64,000 bases of DNA from Torreya grandis (Eukaryota; Streptophyta; Pinopsida; Cupressales; Taxaceae): positions 2,158,001-2,222,000 of the forward strand of contig JARHVA010000398.1 of the NCBI GenBank assembly GCA_037957365.1, read 5' to 3'. Below the pieces are notes generated by a model. The model had not been told where the DNA came from. It saw nothing but the letters and a program-made list of their open reading frames with translations, and did no database searches. Each line of letters starts with the position of its first letter. Position 1 is the first letter of the stretch. Made by a program: the position numbers and the translations under genes. Below, piece after piece: positions 14,250-26,324 of this stretch.

Positions 14250-15113
14250 TGCGTTAATTTGTGCACACAAATTTGACCTTCTTGGGATATTTCATAGTTT
14301 CATACTAAAATTAGTTCTCTAACTCAATGATCTAACCAATGAGTTATTTAGGACTTAGACTCCCTAAATGACTAAGATGGTCTAACTTTAACTTACTAGT
14401 CATCCTCGTAATTGCACGTAGGAATCTATCTTCAAGTTCATTGAATTCCACTTCTATATGTTTTTGTATACACCTAAATTTGGTATTAGACACCTTGGAA
14501 ACATCAACTTTGACATATTTTGACATACTTGGATAATGCACATACATTTAAATTTTGATCACACTTTGACTCTAACTATCTATCTATTTATTATCTTGGC
14601 CACCTCTATTTTTTAGATGCACCTATTTAGGATAAGCTTAGTCTATACATAAACATCTAGGAATCCTAGATACACCTTATTCATATCTTAGATCATTGTT
14701 TTAGAGTTTGATGACACTACTAGTAATCCTATAAAGTGTGGTTGTTATAATAGTCTACTTCTACTAGTAGTTTTCAGGCACACTCAATGGCTATTTTTCA
14801 AATTGGGAAGTCTTCATTAGGCCAATCTAGACATGTTTCATGGGAGAGTTATCGTGGGAAATTAATGAAGAGTCGTTTATAAATATAAATCATTTCTAAG
14901 GTTATACTCATGTTATGAATACCTTGGAAACTTGAAGAATCAATTAGTACTCACCTGAGACATTATATAAAATGTATACACATCTTAAAATCTTCAAGGA
15001 ATAGTCAATAGATCTAAGTATGAATACACTTTAAAATTTTCATGGTGCCAAGTGTCAAAGAATAAAACATTGCATTGCATTAGAGATTGTTCATGATGTT
15101 GCACGCATGCACG

Positions 15114-15148
<35 letters not shown>

Positions 15149-15880
15149 GTTGGAAAACTACATGTTTTTTATCCCTCTTCAGAGTATTGAAACATATCCA
15201 ACACTTATCCATTCAACATGGAGTGGTTGAGTTTGTCTAACCATAAATTTTATCCCTTTTTAAAGGCATCTTATGGGCAGAAGTAAAATTAGGGTTTGGA
15301 TGAAAGAGAAGGAAAACATGTATCATCATATAGAAATGAAGGTGTGCACACATAGAAAATATTTTCATACACATGCATGTGGATTTTAGGAGTTACAAAC
15401 CCACATAGTGGTCAGGGGAACAATATATAACATCTAAACAATGTCAGCCATAGGGGTCAAACTCTATCAACAACATCTAGAGAGGTCTTCAGTATTTGTT
15501 CAAGTCTATGTAGCTGACAAAGTATTTAAAGAGAATTTTTAGATACAATGACACCTATGAGAAATAGATAGCTAAAATCAACTAAGTACATTATTTCCCC
15601 TTTGTCGTGTTAATTCTAAATTCAAACAATGAAATATTTATTTATCATTTCAATTTAGAATAGTATTTTTATTGCCATATTTTACACAATCTGATCAATG
15701 CATACTTTCCACTATTTTATATTTATTATATCTAAAATAATTAAAAAACCCATTTCTCAATTGATTATACATCTTCATTGTCACTTTCATCATCCACCAC
15801 CCCAATGCCTTAATGCTCTATGGCCTTATGAGTCTCTAAACAAGCTTGTATATCTCTCTTTAATTATGTGATCTGTAATT
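14250..15880. other. No gene seen, contains a CA microsatellite
   Basis: No protein similarity was recognised. The minus open frame at 14344-14547 (67 codons) might continue the gag region upstream, but I cannot match it to gag. The only structured feature is the CA tract described separately. Confidence 0.5.
15101..15147 (+). repeat. (CA)n microsatellite
   Basis: About 47 bp of GCACGCATG-type degenerate start followed by a pure CA run of roughly 15 units. Confidence 0.95.
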
Positions 15881-15884
15881 CCTA

Positions 15885-16032
15885 GCACTCTAGCCACTCT
15901 CAATGCTCTTATAATGAAACCTCCTATTTGTTTCATTTCTTTGAATTAAAATAACAACTTCATACCCTTAACCCAATAGTCATGCTACAATATGTCTTCT
16001 TTGCTTTCTACCCACACTCATAAATGCATAAA
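15885..16032 (+). repeat. Short repeat X, copy a
   Basis: This block (from cactctcaatgctc to cataaaa) aligns with 54,849-54,990 over about 145 bp, with shared tracts such as attaaaataacaact and acccaatagtcatgctac (copy b differs at a few bases). In copy b it lies immediately beyond an LTR-like block end. Read on the minus strand, copy b ends in a purine-rich agagtggagaa before the TGTAACAACC terminus. X may therefore be the 3' internal end of a gypsy element. That interpretation is tentative. Confidence 0.55.
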
Positions 16033-16049
16033 ATTTATGAGTGTGGGTA
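16009..16049. repeat. 17-bp perfect palindrome arms at a repeat junction
   Basis: Arm tacccacactcataaat (16009-16025) and its exact reverse complement (16033-16049) are separated by 7 bp. The left arm belongs to repeat X; the right arm lies in the gypsy RT fragment. The homologous X copy at 54,961-54,985 has the left arm (one difference) but no right arm. Confidence 0.85.
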
Positions 16050-17020
16050 AAGAATGAAGAGGAACATCTTCAGAATTTGGAACTTGTTATGCAGCGATAA
16101 TGAAAGCATAAGCTATATGGCAAGTTATCCAAGTGTGCATTTTTTTAGAAAAGGGTAAAGTATTTGGGACACATTATATCTGTAGATGATATCTCTATAG
16201 ATCTAGGAAATATTATATCCATTATGGAATGGCTAGCACCGAAGAATGTGCATGAGGTTAGAATCTTCATGGGGTTAGCAGGCTGTTACAAAAAATTTGT
16301 TCCAAACTTTTCCAAGATAGCTAACCCAATCACTTCCTTAAAATGGAAGAATCATGAGTTTGTTTGGTTAGAAAAGTATGAACTATCTTCCCAAGAGTTG
16401 AAGAGAAGGCTTATGTCTACACCAATGTTGAGAGTTCCAGACCCCAATAGTCATTTTTTAGTAGTCACAGATGCATCAGGGGATGGACTAGGTGGAGTCC
16501 TTTTGTAGGAAGGTGCAGTAGTGGATTATGAGTCATGAAAGATAAATCCATACAAGGTGAATTATTCCCATCATGACTTGGAGCTTATAGTAATTGTTTA
16601 TGCTTTGTAAGTATGGTAACATTATTTATTGGGAACACCTTTTGAGCTCAAGATAGGTAACTTAGGACTTAAGTATATTTTCACCCAACTTAATTTGAAT
16701 GCTAATCAGAGACATTGGCTTGAATTTTTATCTGACTATGATTTTGATAACAATTATATCAAAGGCAAAGAGAATAGAGTAGTTGATGCCCTCAGTCATA
16801 GAAGGTACATTGCAGTTATAACTACCATTAGGAATACTTTTAGGGATTAGGTGATTGATTTCTCTCCAGGAGATGAATTTTATGTTCAATTCAGAAAATC
16901 ATTGGTAGAGAATGTTCAGAATCCTCAGTACAAAGGATTCATTTTGAAGAGTGATGGTCTTTGCATTATAATGGATGGATGTATATGCCAGATTGAAAGA
17001 ATCTACAATGATTTTACTTG
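16040..17020 (+). pseudogene. Ty3/gypsy RT thumb, RNase H and integrase-start fragment
   Basis: The fragment begins inside RT (EEEHLQNLELVMQR near 16055). It continues as MGHIISVDDISIDLGNII, then MEWLAPKNVHEVRIFMGLAG and NFSKIANPITSL (16164-16508), the RT thumb leading to RNase H with LVVTDASGDGLGGVLL, which holds the first RNase H aspartate. After a stop, 16629-16850 gives GLKYIFTQLNLNANQRHWL and KGKENRVVDALSHRR, the RNase H end with its last aspartate. The final part (NPQYKGFILKSDGL, then in another frame HYNGWMYMPD) is the integrase N-terminus. The rest of integrase is missing: the coding similarity dissolves into the 43-bp minisatellite. Gag, protease and most of RT are also absent. Confidence 0.82.
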
Positions 17021-17290
17021 CTAAATGTAGTGACCCTTTTTAAGCATTTAGAAATTTTACTTGCTACATGCAATGACCCCTTTTGAGCATGCAATGATTT
17101 TACGTGCTAAATGTAATGACCCTTTTTTAGCATACAGTGATTTTACCTATTAAATACAGTGACCCTTTTTGAGTATGTAATGATTTTACCTGCTAAAAGC
17201 AATGGCCCTTTTTGAGCATACAATGACTTTACTTGCTAAATGCAATGACTATTTTTGAACATGCAAAATTTTACTTGCTAAGTCCAATAA
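17005..17290 (+). repeat. 43-bp minisatellite, array a (about 6 units)
   Basis: The unit reads roughly atgattttacttgctaaatg followed by tagtgaccctttttgagcatgca, repeated about six times with 10-20% differences. A homologous array lies at 52,005-52,240. The first unit overlaps the frame of the preceding integrase fragment, where it translates MILLAKCSDPF. This resembles the segment just before the integrase zinc-binding histidines. Confidence 0.85.
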
Positions 17291-18024
17291 ATTAATTGGT
17301 GGTAGAATATAGAAAACTACTCTATAGTAAAGTATAGTGGAATATTCTATGATATAAAGTAGAGAATTGATTTATTGTAAAAATCATGAATGGAACGCTT
17401 AAAATAAGACACCATGATTTGTTTATCCTTAGCCAACAATTTTTTATGTGAGTTATATTTTACTTATACCCTCAAAAATTGTATGGTATTGATGCTAGCT
17501 ATATAAGTATTTGAAATCAATATATTTTATTGACTTCCTTCCTAACCATAGTTGTATATTAATTAGATTTGAGTTGTGGCAGTCTTATTAGTGTCCTGAT
17601 AATTAATTTTTAATAAGACTTGGATGGTGTAAATTTGACAAGGACTCAACATTCATGGTGCAACCTCACTTGCTAGGCAAGCTAGATGGTGAAAGCATTC
17701 TAAAAGAGATGGGAGGTCAAAACTTTATTATAAGGGCACCTAATGCCTATAGAAGAAACACTCAAAATTCTCTTCTCCAAATGAGCTTACCCTTGGAATT
17801 TTCTTTTGCATTATTTTATACCAGATTCTATGAACCTATTTTTGGTATAATCTAGATTATATAGACACCATGAGGACATCTGGTAATTATCCTTCAAAAT
17901 TTGAAGGTTTTTATTTATAAAATTAAACATTCAAATTATAACCACCTTCCATATAGTTTACATGTTCAAACTATGTTGGCCTTATAATTATTGAATGTTT
18001 ATGGTATGAGTTACAATAAACATG

Positions 18025-18027
<3 letters not shown>

Positions 18028-18119
<92 letters not shown>
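18028..18119. repeat. (AT)n microsatellite
   Basis: About 92 bp of uninterrupted AT dinucleotides. The homologous point in copy b (near 52,988-53,002) has only acttacatatattatg, so the expansion is specific to copy a. Confidence 0.97.
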
Positions 18120-18121
<2 letters not shown>

Positions 18122-19181
18122 GCTAAAATAATTATGGAAATTACTTCTATGCTAGGTTAATACTTTGAATAGTATTTTGGTTATATAATATGTGGTAGCT
18201 TAAAAGAGTATATAGGTTCATTTAGGCCAAATAACCTAAACTGAAGGGTGTGTTCCTCTAAATATATTTCCATGAGTGATAGAACTGTGTATAATGGAGT
18301 TTTATATATTATGTGTATATGAATGCTCATGTAGAGGGTCTTACTCATATGATTTAACATGGATTGTTAACATGTAACATATTCTTTCAATGTATAATTG
18401 AGATTATGAGACATTGACATCTTTGAAACTTGGTTATAGGTATATTATTGAGTATATTTATATGTTTAGGCAACTATAATACCGGAAGTATGTATGAGTA
18501 TAGGGAAAGTATAACATAAAAATTGGTCATAGGAAACCATAAGTTATAAAATTGTGTCCCTAACCTAGCATCGAATGATAGATGCATATTTATAGTTCTA
18601 CATTGGCCTTTATTATTTTAAAATAAGCTATGTGATTGGAGATCCTCAATTAGAGTTATAAATGACTATAAAGAACTTTTGATTAAAAAGTATAATGAAA
18701 TGTGGTTTAAGTAATTGCAAAGCAATAGAGTACTTATATGTAGTGCATGTTAAGATGTACAAGTGCTCATATATGAAGATTATACCTATATTTTAATAGA
18801 TGATTAAGTTTCGTAGGAATCAAAAACTATAACTTTTTGGAACAGACTCCTAGAAATAAAATTAATTGTTGGAATGAAAGATCATAATGGGTTTATGAAT
18901 TCTTTGTTTCTCTGTAATGATTGATTGACTATAAGTTTATATGTATTTTGTATTGAATACTTGTGTGAGGCACATATTATGTAGATGTTAATATATTTTA
19001 ATAGTTGATCATACTTATCATGTAATAGTGCATCATGATGTGTGCTTATATTTTATATTTTCTTAAATGATAGTATGCAGTTTAGACTTAGGATATACCC
19101 AGGTGGTATAGCTCGGTACTTAATTATTATTATGTATGTGTGTCGCTTAATTCTTGATATCATAAGTTTGGATTGTATGTT

Positions 19182-19710
19182 TTAGATTATGGTAAAATCA
19201 GGTTTTGAAGGGGGCCCAAAACCCTAGTACAAGGAAAAAAGATAGAGCAACCAAAACACAGACAATGTCTAAAAACTACTACAAAGAAGTAGCAAAAATA
19301 GGTTTTTAATGGACCTAAAACCACCGGAAAGACAACCAGTCACAACCCATATAAACAGAGATCTGGCAACACCTTAGATAAAGGAAGACATCAAGAAAAC
19401 AAAGAACTGGACCAGATTCTTTACCAGCAAGAGGAACCAGATTATTCATCCAGTTCCAATATCATTTTCATTGTTTCTTTTTCTTTCAAAACAGTATCCT
19501 GAGTAGTGGTTTCCACCAGCATTGCTCCTTTTTGTGCTACCTTCTTTCTAGAACTTTGTCTCATTTTTTTGCTGGGTCCCTCCAAAGCTTTAGTCTCCTC
19601 ACTGGCTCTTTTACCAATATTGACAGCAGCAGCACAAATATTGGACGTAGCTTCCTCCATTTTCATTCTATTGTCCTTAATTAGTTCCCGGAGGTCCTTA
19701 ATTAGTTCCT
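19182..19710 (-). mobile_element. 529-bp insertion with 17-bp target duplication
   Basis: The insert is flanked by identical 17-bp copies of agtttggattgtatgtt (19,165-19,181 and 19,711-19,727). Copy b of the host repeat has an uninterrupted related site near 54,045-54,070. A long duplication is the mark of target-primed reverse transcription (LINE-driven) rather than LTR integration. On the minus strand it holds an open frame from 19,666 to 19,442 (74 codons, Lys/Glu/Thr-rich), continued upstream by two ELIKD-type repeats (ELIKDLRELIKD). I do not recognise the protein. There is no clear poly(A) tail: the minus 3' end reads ttaccataatctaa. It could be a 5'-truncated LINE or a retrotransposed transcript fragment. 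Confidence 0.72.
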
Positions 19711-21187
19711 AGTTTGGATTGTATGTTATTATGTAGTTGGGAACCTATGATAGTATGGGATATCATAGAGAACTATAGTATAAATGTATATTGTACTTAG
19801 ATGGTACATGATATAAATGTTATGCCTAGACTTACATCTACATTTGATTGATTTATTGTATACATGTTGGTTATTGTTGTGAATAGTGTGTTTTATAAGA
19901 TTTTATAAGACTTTGTATTTATGCATGAAATTTTTGAGACTTTAACAAATAATATGAAGGTATGTTATTATGTTCTATGGGAATCAATACTTACTTTGTT
20001 AAATCTGGTTACTCGTATAGATGCTTATGTTTTTTATTTTTTAAGACTACTTTATATGACTATTTTTGGGAAACTAATAGTATGTTATGGAATACTATAT
20101 TATGGTAATATAGGTTATCATGGGGTGTAGTATGTCAAAAACTAATTAGGATAGTGAAAATTTGTAGTTGAATATGTAAAAAAAACTTGGATCGTATAAA
20201 TTGTAGTCATTATTTATAGTATGTGATAGAAAATAATGTAAGATCCATTCATACATTTGATGAAATAAATGTATGTTTTGGTTACTCCTATGTTTATCAC
20301 ATTATGTGATCATGTTTACTACTAGGATGTAAATTAAATTAATATTGTGGTTGAATTATATTTGACCAATCTGCATTTCTAATTTGGAGTAAGGAGTGAG
20401 AAGGACTTCACTAGCTTACTAGTATCATAATGATAGATGAAGGCAATCTGATCAAGTGGTGTGTATGAATTTGATTGATATTAAATCATTATTGTTTATT
20501 ATTTGAAAAACTTTGGGCCAAAGTATTTTTAGTGATACATTATCATTTCATGAGTGTGACTCACATGTTTGTGTGATATCTTGTAATAGAATATATTTAT
20601 ATGATACACTACATGTTTAGTTTATAATCATACATCACATGGGTACTTGCTTGTCTCTTTGGATTCTTGCACAATCACTATTTAATCATCTGTGAAGGGA
20701 GGGCCCATTTCTTGATGGGATTAGTGCAGGGGATCATTTTCCTATGGTTAGTGTGAAAAATTGCTTGGATGATGCTCTCCCTCCCCACAATAGTACTACT
20801 TATCGAGATGATACTTGAGATTGCCACAGATACCTAAAGTTTGAGAACTATTCTTCGAGGATTTCATGTATCTTATGTGTACTTTTTAATATATTGTACT
20901 TATTTTTTAAAATTAGCATGAAGATTTATAATTATTCAATGTTGAGAGTGGTGACTGTGCACTTGTATTAGTTGTGTCTAAGTTGTTATGTTTACTTTCT
21001 ATGTTTGCTTTATGATGTGCTCTCATTATATTAGAGATTAATATTATGTGATGTATCATGCTTGTACTATTATCATTTGTGTATTTTTATGGTCTCTTTA
21101 TATTCTCATGGTGTAATCTATATTTGATATATGTGTTTAATAATAAAAAATCACATATTTCTATGTCTAACTCAGGAGGGTTGTTAC

Positions 21188-21215
21188 ATGTAGTATCAGA
21201 GTTGTGGCTCGAACT
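21188..21215 (+). promoter_or_regulatory. Primer-binding-site-like sequence (initiator tRNA-Met)
   Basis: Directly after the ggttgttaca terminus, tgtagtatcagagttgtggc matches the plant primer-binding site TGGTATCAGAGC with one or two changes. This is where minus-strand cDNA synthesis of an LTR element would start, and it supports plus orientation for the block to its left. Confidence 0.55.
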
Positions 21216-23744
21216 CTAGGACCTAATGAGTCCATTAGCATTTTTGTGTCTTTCTATTCACTGGTGTGAACCTAGTGACATGAAGTATTTTACTAGTATT
21301 TTATATTTATGGTGCCTCAATGTAGAACCATGTACCCATGATTGGAGTTTTGAGACTTGATAGATCCTCCTGTATGGATTGGAGACTTTTGTAAGAATGT
21401 GGCATTCATGAAATGTGTGTGGTATAGTGGGTGTGTATTCCTAGGATCACTTGTACCCTTTTATTTGAAAAGGGGATTGATTTATCGAGTATCCTAATGG
21501 TGATGGTTGTATGCAAGTTTTAGGTAGGTGAATGCATAGTTTATTTCATGAGTTATGAATAAGAGTGTCCTACCCTATTTATGATCATTGGGATTGACAC
21601 CTCGAGGATGATTACATCCTTGCTTATTAATAAAATACCCTATGTTATTTATATTTTATGTTGTGAGTAATTAATAAGCATAGGATGCTTCTCACTTAAA
21701 TATATTTGTGTGTGTGTGTGTGTGTTTTAGTTTTTATGTCTCGTGTTCTTTAATCCTAAAAATGGGAAATCTTATAAGACCATTTTTAATTGGTACCATC
21801 TAGTGCGGTATGAATTTTTTCTTGTAGTAGAGTGTTGATGTCTCAGTTGAGAATTCCTATGTGTTAGGAGTTTTTTTGGGGATTGGCACCCTTAATTTAT
21901 GTGGAAAAGTGTCATCCCTCTTAGTTAGTTTAGAGGTGAGTTGTTATTATCTCATTATCTTAGACATCATTATAAGTTTTTGAGAGGATTCTTATTTTCA
22001 TGATGTTGAAAATTATTTTTGAAATGTTGTTTTGGATCATATTTCCCTAAGCTTGTGGGATAGTGTTTTCTACTTCTTGTTGATATATAAATTGTATTAT
22101 TGGATGGATTGATAAATCTTGTGGTTAATATTTTATTTCTTCCAGTTGTGGAAATAGATTATGATATTATACTTACAAATTTGGTAAGTATGTAGTAAAT
22201 TTGGAAACTTGGGTTGTGGTGATTTGTTTTTACCTTGTGTGGGTATTTAAGAACTTTATTGTTGAGATGATAGTTCTCTAATTTTCACTTGTGACTCTTT
22301 AGAGTCACTAATTTATCTAACTTGTGATTTTAGACCATGTGGAGTGGCAAACCTTGAATCAGATACTAGATTCTAAATTAATAATTATAAGTTGATTATA
22401 ATTAGAATGATACAATACACCCTTTATTAGATTGATATTATTTTATTTTGATTAATGCATTGTGTTTTGAAGAGATATTTTTATACCTTTCATTGAAAGC
22501 GAGTAGGGTTTAGGAGGTGCGAAACACCTTATCAATCTATGGGTTGAGATAAACTTCTATATTTTTGCATTCTAATTGAGTAAGCAGTGAGGAATTATTT
22601 TGTCTGTTCCCTTATAAGGTTGAAAGGATGGTGTGATCCTTGACCTATGTATGTTATGTTAATTTTATCATTATTTTCTCTTAACCATGAATATAACACT
22701 ATAGGTTAAACTGTGAATAGGATGATAGTTATGTTTAGCTAGTGACAACTTAATATGATTATGGATTGATTGTCTGATTTCACTAACACATATGTTGATA
22801 TATCTAGAATTATTTAGCATATGTTATTACTTCCTATGAACTATTAGTATAAAATTATGATTCATTAAACATTGTGCACTTTTTGGATATCATTAGGTTA
22901 TGGAGACCTAAGAGAAAAGTGGTGAATTAGGAACATGGGTTTTAAGTGATAGGATGGTATCCTATTAGCCTCACATTGACTTAGTTGTTACTGAGTTGGA
23001 TCCTATAGAAAAATATGTCAAACTTGAGATTTGATAGGTGGAAATTGTTAAATTCAGTCATATGGCCATATGAATGTATACGATGGAATGTTTATTCCAT
23101 ATTTTTTATACATTATAAATGTAATATTTCGAGTTCCTATTCATCATCATACTTATCAGGAACTTTATGAAGTAGTGACAATGTTGATATGTTATACTTA
23201 TTCAAAGCTACATGGATTAACGGTAATATTAACTTTTACACATCATTCTTGTAAGGTTACCTAATTATTTTTCTTCAGAATGGGAAAATACTCTCTAGGC
23301 TAGAGAGATGTGTAAAGGGCCTGTAGATTTTCTGGAACTCTCCCTGGTCATTTTCTTTGGCTTGTATGATGATCTCATGTGATTTTAGAAAGTTAGTTAA
23401 ACTTTCAGTAAGATATGTGGGACCCTTCATGGTAACATAAGTGGCCAGTCCTATAGCATATAGGCTTGTCTTGATGATTTTGGACTCTGAGGTGGTCATA
23501 ATAGAATCAATCAGAGTAAGTATTACTCTCAAACCATGTTTTCTTAATAAGAATATGTCATAGAGCAGGGTCACGTGAGACGAATACTCTGGGAATAATA
23601 AAATTTAAATGAACAACGATAATTTCTATAGATAAATTCCCATTTTTTTACATAATTTAACATTGTATACCATGTTATTGCCTTGTATGTTTTTACTTCA
23701 AAACTTATGTTTGATTAAGAGTCATCGGGGATGATGACTAGCTT
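21216..23744 (+). other. Internal region of a deleted LTR element, no protein recognised
   Basis: This lies between a primer-site-like sequence and a polypurine tract. It should be the interior of a gypsy element, but I see no gag or pol motif, so the coding part appears deleted or too eroded. A short TG run is at about 21,710-21,725. A distinct block at 23,275-23,590 is listed separately. Confidence 0.45.
23275..23574 (-). CDS. Orphan 99-codon open frame, unrecognised
   Basis: This is the longest open minus frame in the area (MTLLYDIFLLRKHGLRVILT at the start). Its base composition is less AT-rich than its surroundings. The translation looks soluble, with central SESKIIKTSLYAIGLATYV and a charged tail QAKENDQGEFQKIYRPF. 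I recognise no domain. It may be the exon-like remnant of a captured or retrotransposed gene, or a chance frame. No duplication of flanks was found, and no second copy occurs in the window. Confidence 0.25.
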   Translation of the reverse strand: MTLLYDIFLLRKHGLRVILTLIDSIMTTSESKIIKTSLYAIGLATYVTMKGPTYLTESLTNFLKSHEIIIQAKENDQGEFQKIYRPFTHLSSLESIFPF

Positions 23745-25028
23745 TAAGTGGGAAGGATGTTACATCCTGATTCATCACCATAACAAATTATATGTGGATA
23801 TCTATAGTTAATAAATTTAGATTTGGTTATTTTTAACTAAGCTATGAGATATATGTTGATATGGGGTAGCAAGATATTGCTTAGGTTACTTGATCATGAA
23901 AATTTATCATTTTAACTATATTTTATGATGAATATATAACATGATTGTTATGGTCTAACTACCTATTTTGTTATGAGGTGGATGTAGGAAAACTCATCCC
24001 TCAGAGTGTGCTAGAGAAATAGCATCATTAGAGAGGGTGATGTAGATGGATACGTTGTGGGTCAACAAAGAGCTAGAAAAAACCCTGCACACACCACAGA
24101 TAGCCAGCACATGTTAAATGCATAATAGTGGTTGGCATATATATGTTTTAGAGTTTATTTATATTAAAAGTCATTTACATATGGTTTGTTAGCATAATTT
24201 AATAGTTTTGGTTGATGTTTAGATAAATTGATCCTTTTGTGGCTAATGGTTAGAGCTAATGTATGTGGACCAACTGGTATATCTTAGTAATGATGAGAAT
24301 CGAACCTATTATCATAATGATAATTGGAAATATCATTGGTGTGCTTAGAAATTTATCATTATTATTGGATAAAAACTTAAATTAGATAAATTAGCATTAT
24401 TAAAATTGTGTTTTAAATTATTAAATATGTTGTAGTTAATTACTAAATTTATAAAAATAAGGAAAACCTCTCAAAGGGAAATAAAATGAATAAAAGTTAA
24501 AAGGATAAAAATTAAAGAATAAGTTTTAAATTATTCCAATGATGGAAATTTAATGTTTCCCATAAAATAGAAAATATTTAATAAAATGGAATAAAACAAA
24601 AAAAATGGAAAAAAATAAAAAAATAAAACTCCCGTAAAGCAAAAGCTACACCCTTCTAAAAATCTGGATAGATATTATAAAAATGAGAGAGCGTGGCATA
24701 TGAAAACGGAGGAGGAGATTTTTCCAATTCGAAGAAATTTCGAGTTTTAGAAGCTAGAAAAAGAAGGGTAGCATGGGAGAGGAATCCCAAAATAAATAAA
24801 GAGGATGGTTTTGGTTGCCAGGTAAGTCATGTTTTTAAAATCTAGTTTAAGAATTTGATAAATAAGTAATAGATGATTTACAAAAATATACTAATAAAAA
24901 TTTCACCTAAGATTGATTTTAGTAGGTACTAGGTGACTTCATCCTATCTGTATGTTTTAAATAATGGACTTATTTAAAATAGTTTCAATACTACTATTTT
25001 TAATAGAGTGATGGATCTATAAATTATT
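23745..25028 (+). repeat. Polypurine tract and truncated gypsy 3' LTR
   Basis: The tract aagtgggaagga (23,745-23,757) followed by TGTTACATCCTG is the standard junction of a gypsy polypurine tract with its 3' LTR. The preceding atcggggatgatgactagct resembles the usual end of the gypsy internal region. About 1.27 kb of LTR follows, including an A-rich region at 24,560-24,640 and a purine-rich segment near 24,700-24,780. It is cut off at 25,028 by another family's LTR, so its right terminus and target duplication are missing. Confidence 0.6.
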
Positions 25029-26324
25029 TGTTAGAGGTACAATCACGGAGAGGGGAGGTGAATCATTGATGTTAGATAATCCAATTCAATTCATAACTCT
25101 TAAACATTCATCACATAGAATCATGATACATACAAATTAACCATTGTAATTAACAAGGAAGATATAGCAAGAGCAAGCACATAACATAAGATAAGATATA
25201 TATGGGAAACCCTCTTGGGGGATAAAACCCACTAAACCTTGCAAGATGGACTATAGTCCTATAATGACAAGATCTAATTTAGACCAACACCAACTGATCA
25301 AGGAACAACAATCCTTTAATTTAGTGAGACACCAATCCCACAAGGAGCTACTACCCTTCTCTAACCGAGCACCCACAACAACTAGACCTATTAGAAAGTT
25401 TCACCTTACAAGGAGGAATCAACCCCCTAGGAAACCAAGCATCTACCTAGATACCTTGAATAGATCATCACCTCTGATATGATGTTTTCTACACCTGATG
25501 ATGGACTTCTCTTACTTTCTCTCTTTCCCCTTTACACTCTTATAAAATTTCACACACAAGTAATGTATCCAAAACACCCTTTTGGATCACTCTTCACTTC
25601 TTAGCACATACACAATCAAAAAACCTATAAGAAATTTTTCACAACATCAAAAAAATGACATGTAGGTCATGCACACAATCCTCAACCTACTATGATCTTA
25701 AACCTATCCACTAAGCACACTCAATCAACATCTAGGGCTTACTCGCTCAATCTGCCTCTTCTAGGCTCATTAGTTCCAATCACCTATGTGTTCACCTTCA
25801 TCACCTTGATCATACATATATGACTGATCCTCTTCTCTCTATTTTGGTCCTTAATTACATTTACCTTCTATTTCAAAGGTTCTCTCATTCGCTTGGCTCT
25901 ACACTCTCATAACACTTTTCCAAATAGACCAATTATGCCTAGTATTTATACCATACACTCATCTAACCCATCTTGGTCAGCCAATATGCTTATCATAATT
26001 TTATACCTTTTAAATAGGTATCCACACATTACATGTGTGAAACACTCCACTCCAAAGGTTGGTCATAGTCCTTAATACTCAAATACTCCATTAGGCCTTA
26101 ATGAGACCCAAAATAATTAGGCCTTCACATCCACACGTTACTCTTGAAACCTCTTGAAACACCTTAAGCTTCCACCAATATTAGAACATATCAAACCTAT
26201 CTCCAATATACCCTTTCTCACCCCCTCATGGTTCCATGCCACCTAGAACACCAACTCAATGCTTGAACCTACCAATTAGGTCTCCTTGCTCTTCAAGTCT
26301 TCATACACAAAAAACATGGTCTCA
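25029..26324 (-). repeat. Solo LTR B-1 (copia-like), no target duplication
   Basis: This 1,296-bp block aligns end to end with the LTR at 48,388-49,675. Terminal bases on the plus strand are tgttagagg and ggtctca, so on the minus strand it runs TGAGACC to CTCTAACA. Unlike the other copy it has no primer-binding site at its left. The flanks differ (ttatt on the left, aactt on the right), and the right flank is in the middle of another element's gag. It therefore looks like a recombination product rather than a simple insertion. Confidence 0.8.

Larger units (their letters stand above)
10290..14250 (-). mobile_element. Decayed Ty3/gypsy element, internal region only
   Basis: On the minus strand, pieces of gag, protease-RT linker, RT, RNase H and integrase follow one another in the canonical Ty3/gypsy order (RT before integrase). 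Several frameshifts and stops separate the pieces and no flanking LTRs were found, so this is an internal fragment. The integrase C-terminal segment ends near 10290 and the gag similarity begins near 14240. Confidence 0.85.
17009..21187 (+). repeat. Large LTR-like repeat G, copy a
   Basis: This block is collinear with 52,005-54,843, starting with the minisatellite and ending in the same ggttgttaca terminus. It differs by an AT-microsatellite expansion (18,028-18,119), a 529-bp insertion (19,182-19,710) and a segment of about 660 bp (20,457-21,118) that copy b lacks. At 21,188 it is followed by a sequence resembling a tRNA-Met primer-binding site, so its right end looks like the 3' end of a 5' LTR. 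The left end is uncertain because the block abuts gypsy coding sequence rather than a TG terminus. It has no conserved gene: the shared 66-codon frame at 17,655-17,855 changes as freely as flanking DNA. Confidence 0.7.

Noticed and set aside
15101..15147. CRISPR-like or regularly spaced repeat array
   Set aside because: It is a simple CA microsatellite; no spacer-repeat structure exists anywhere in the window.
25029..26324. Plus-strand frames at 25,246-25,482, 25,893-26,075 and 26,236-26,433 as exons
   Set aside because: They lie within an LTR whose homologue at 48,388-49,675 does not keep all of them, and their translations are low-complexity.
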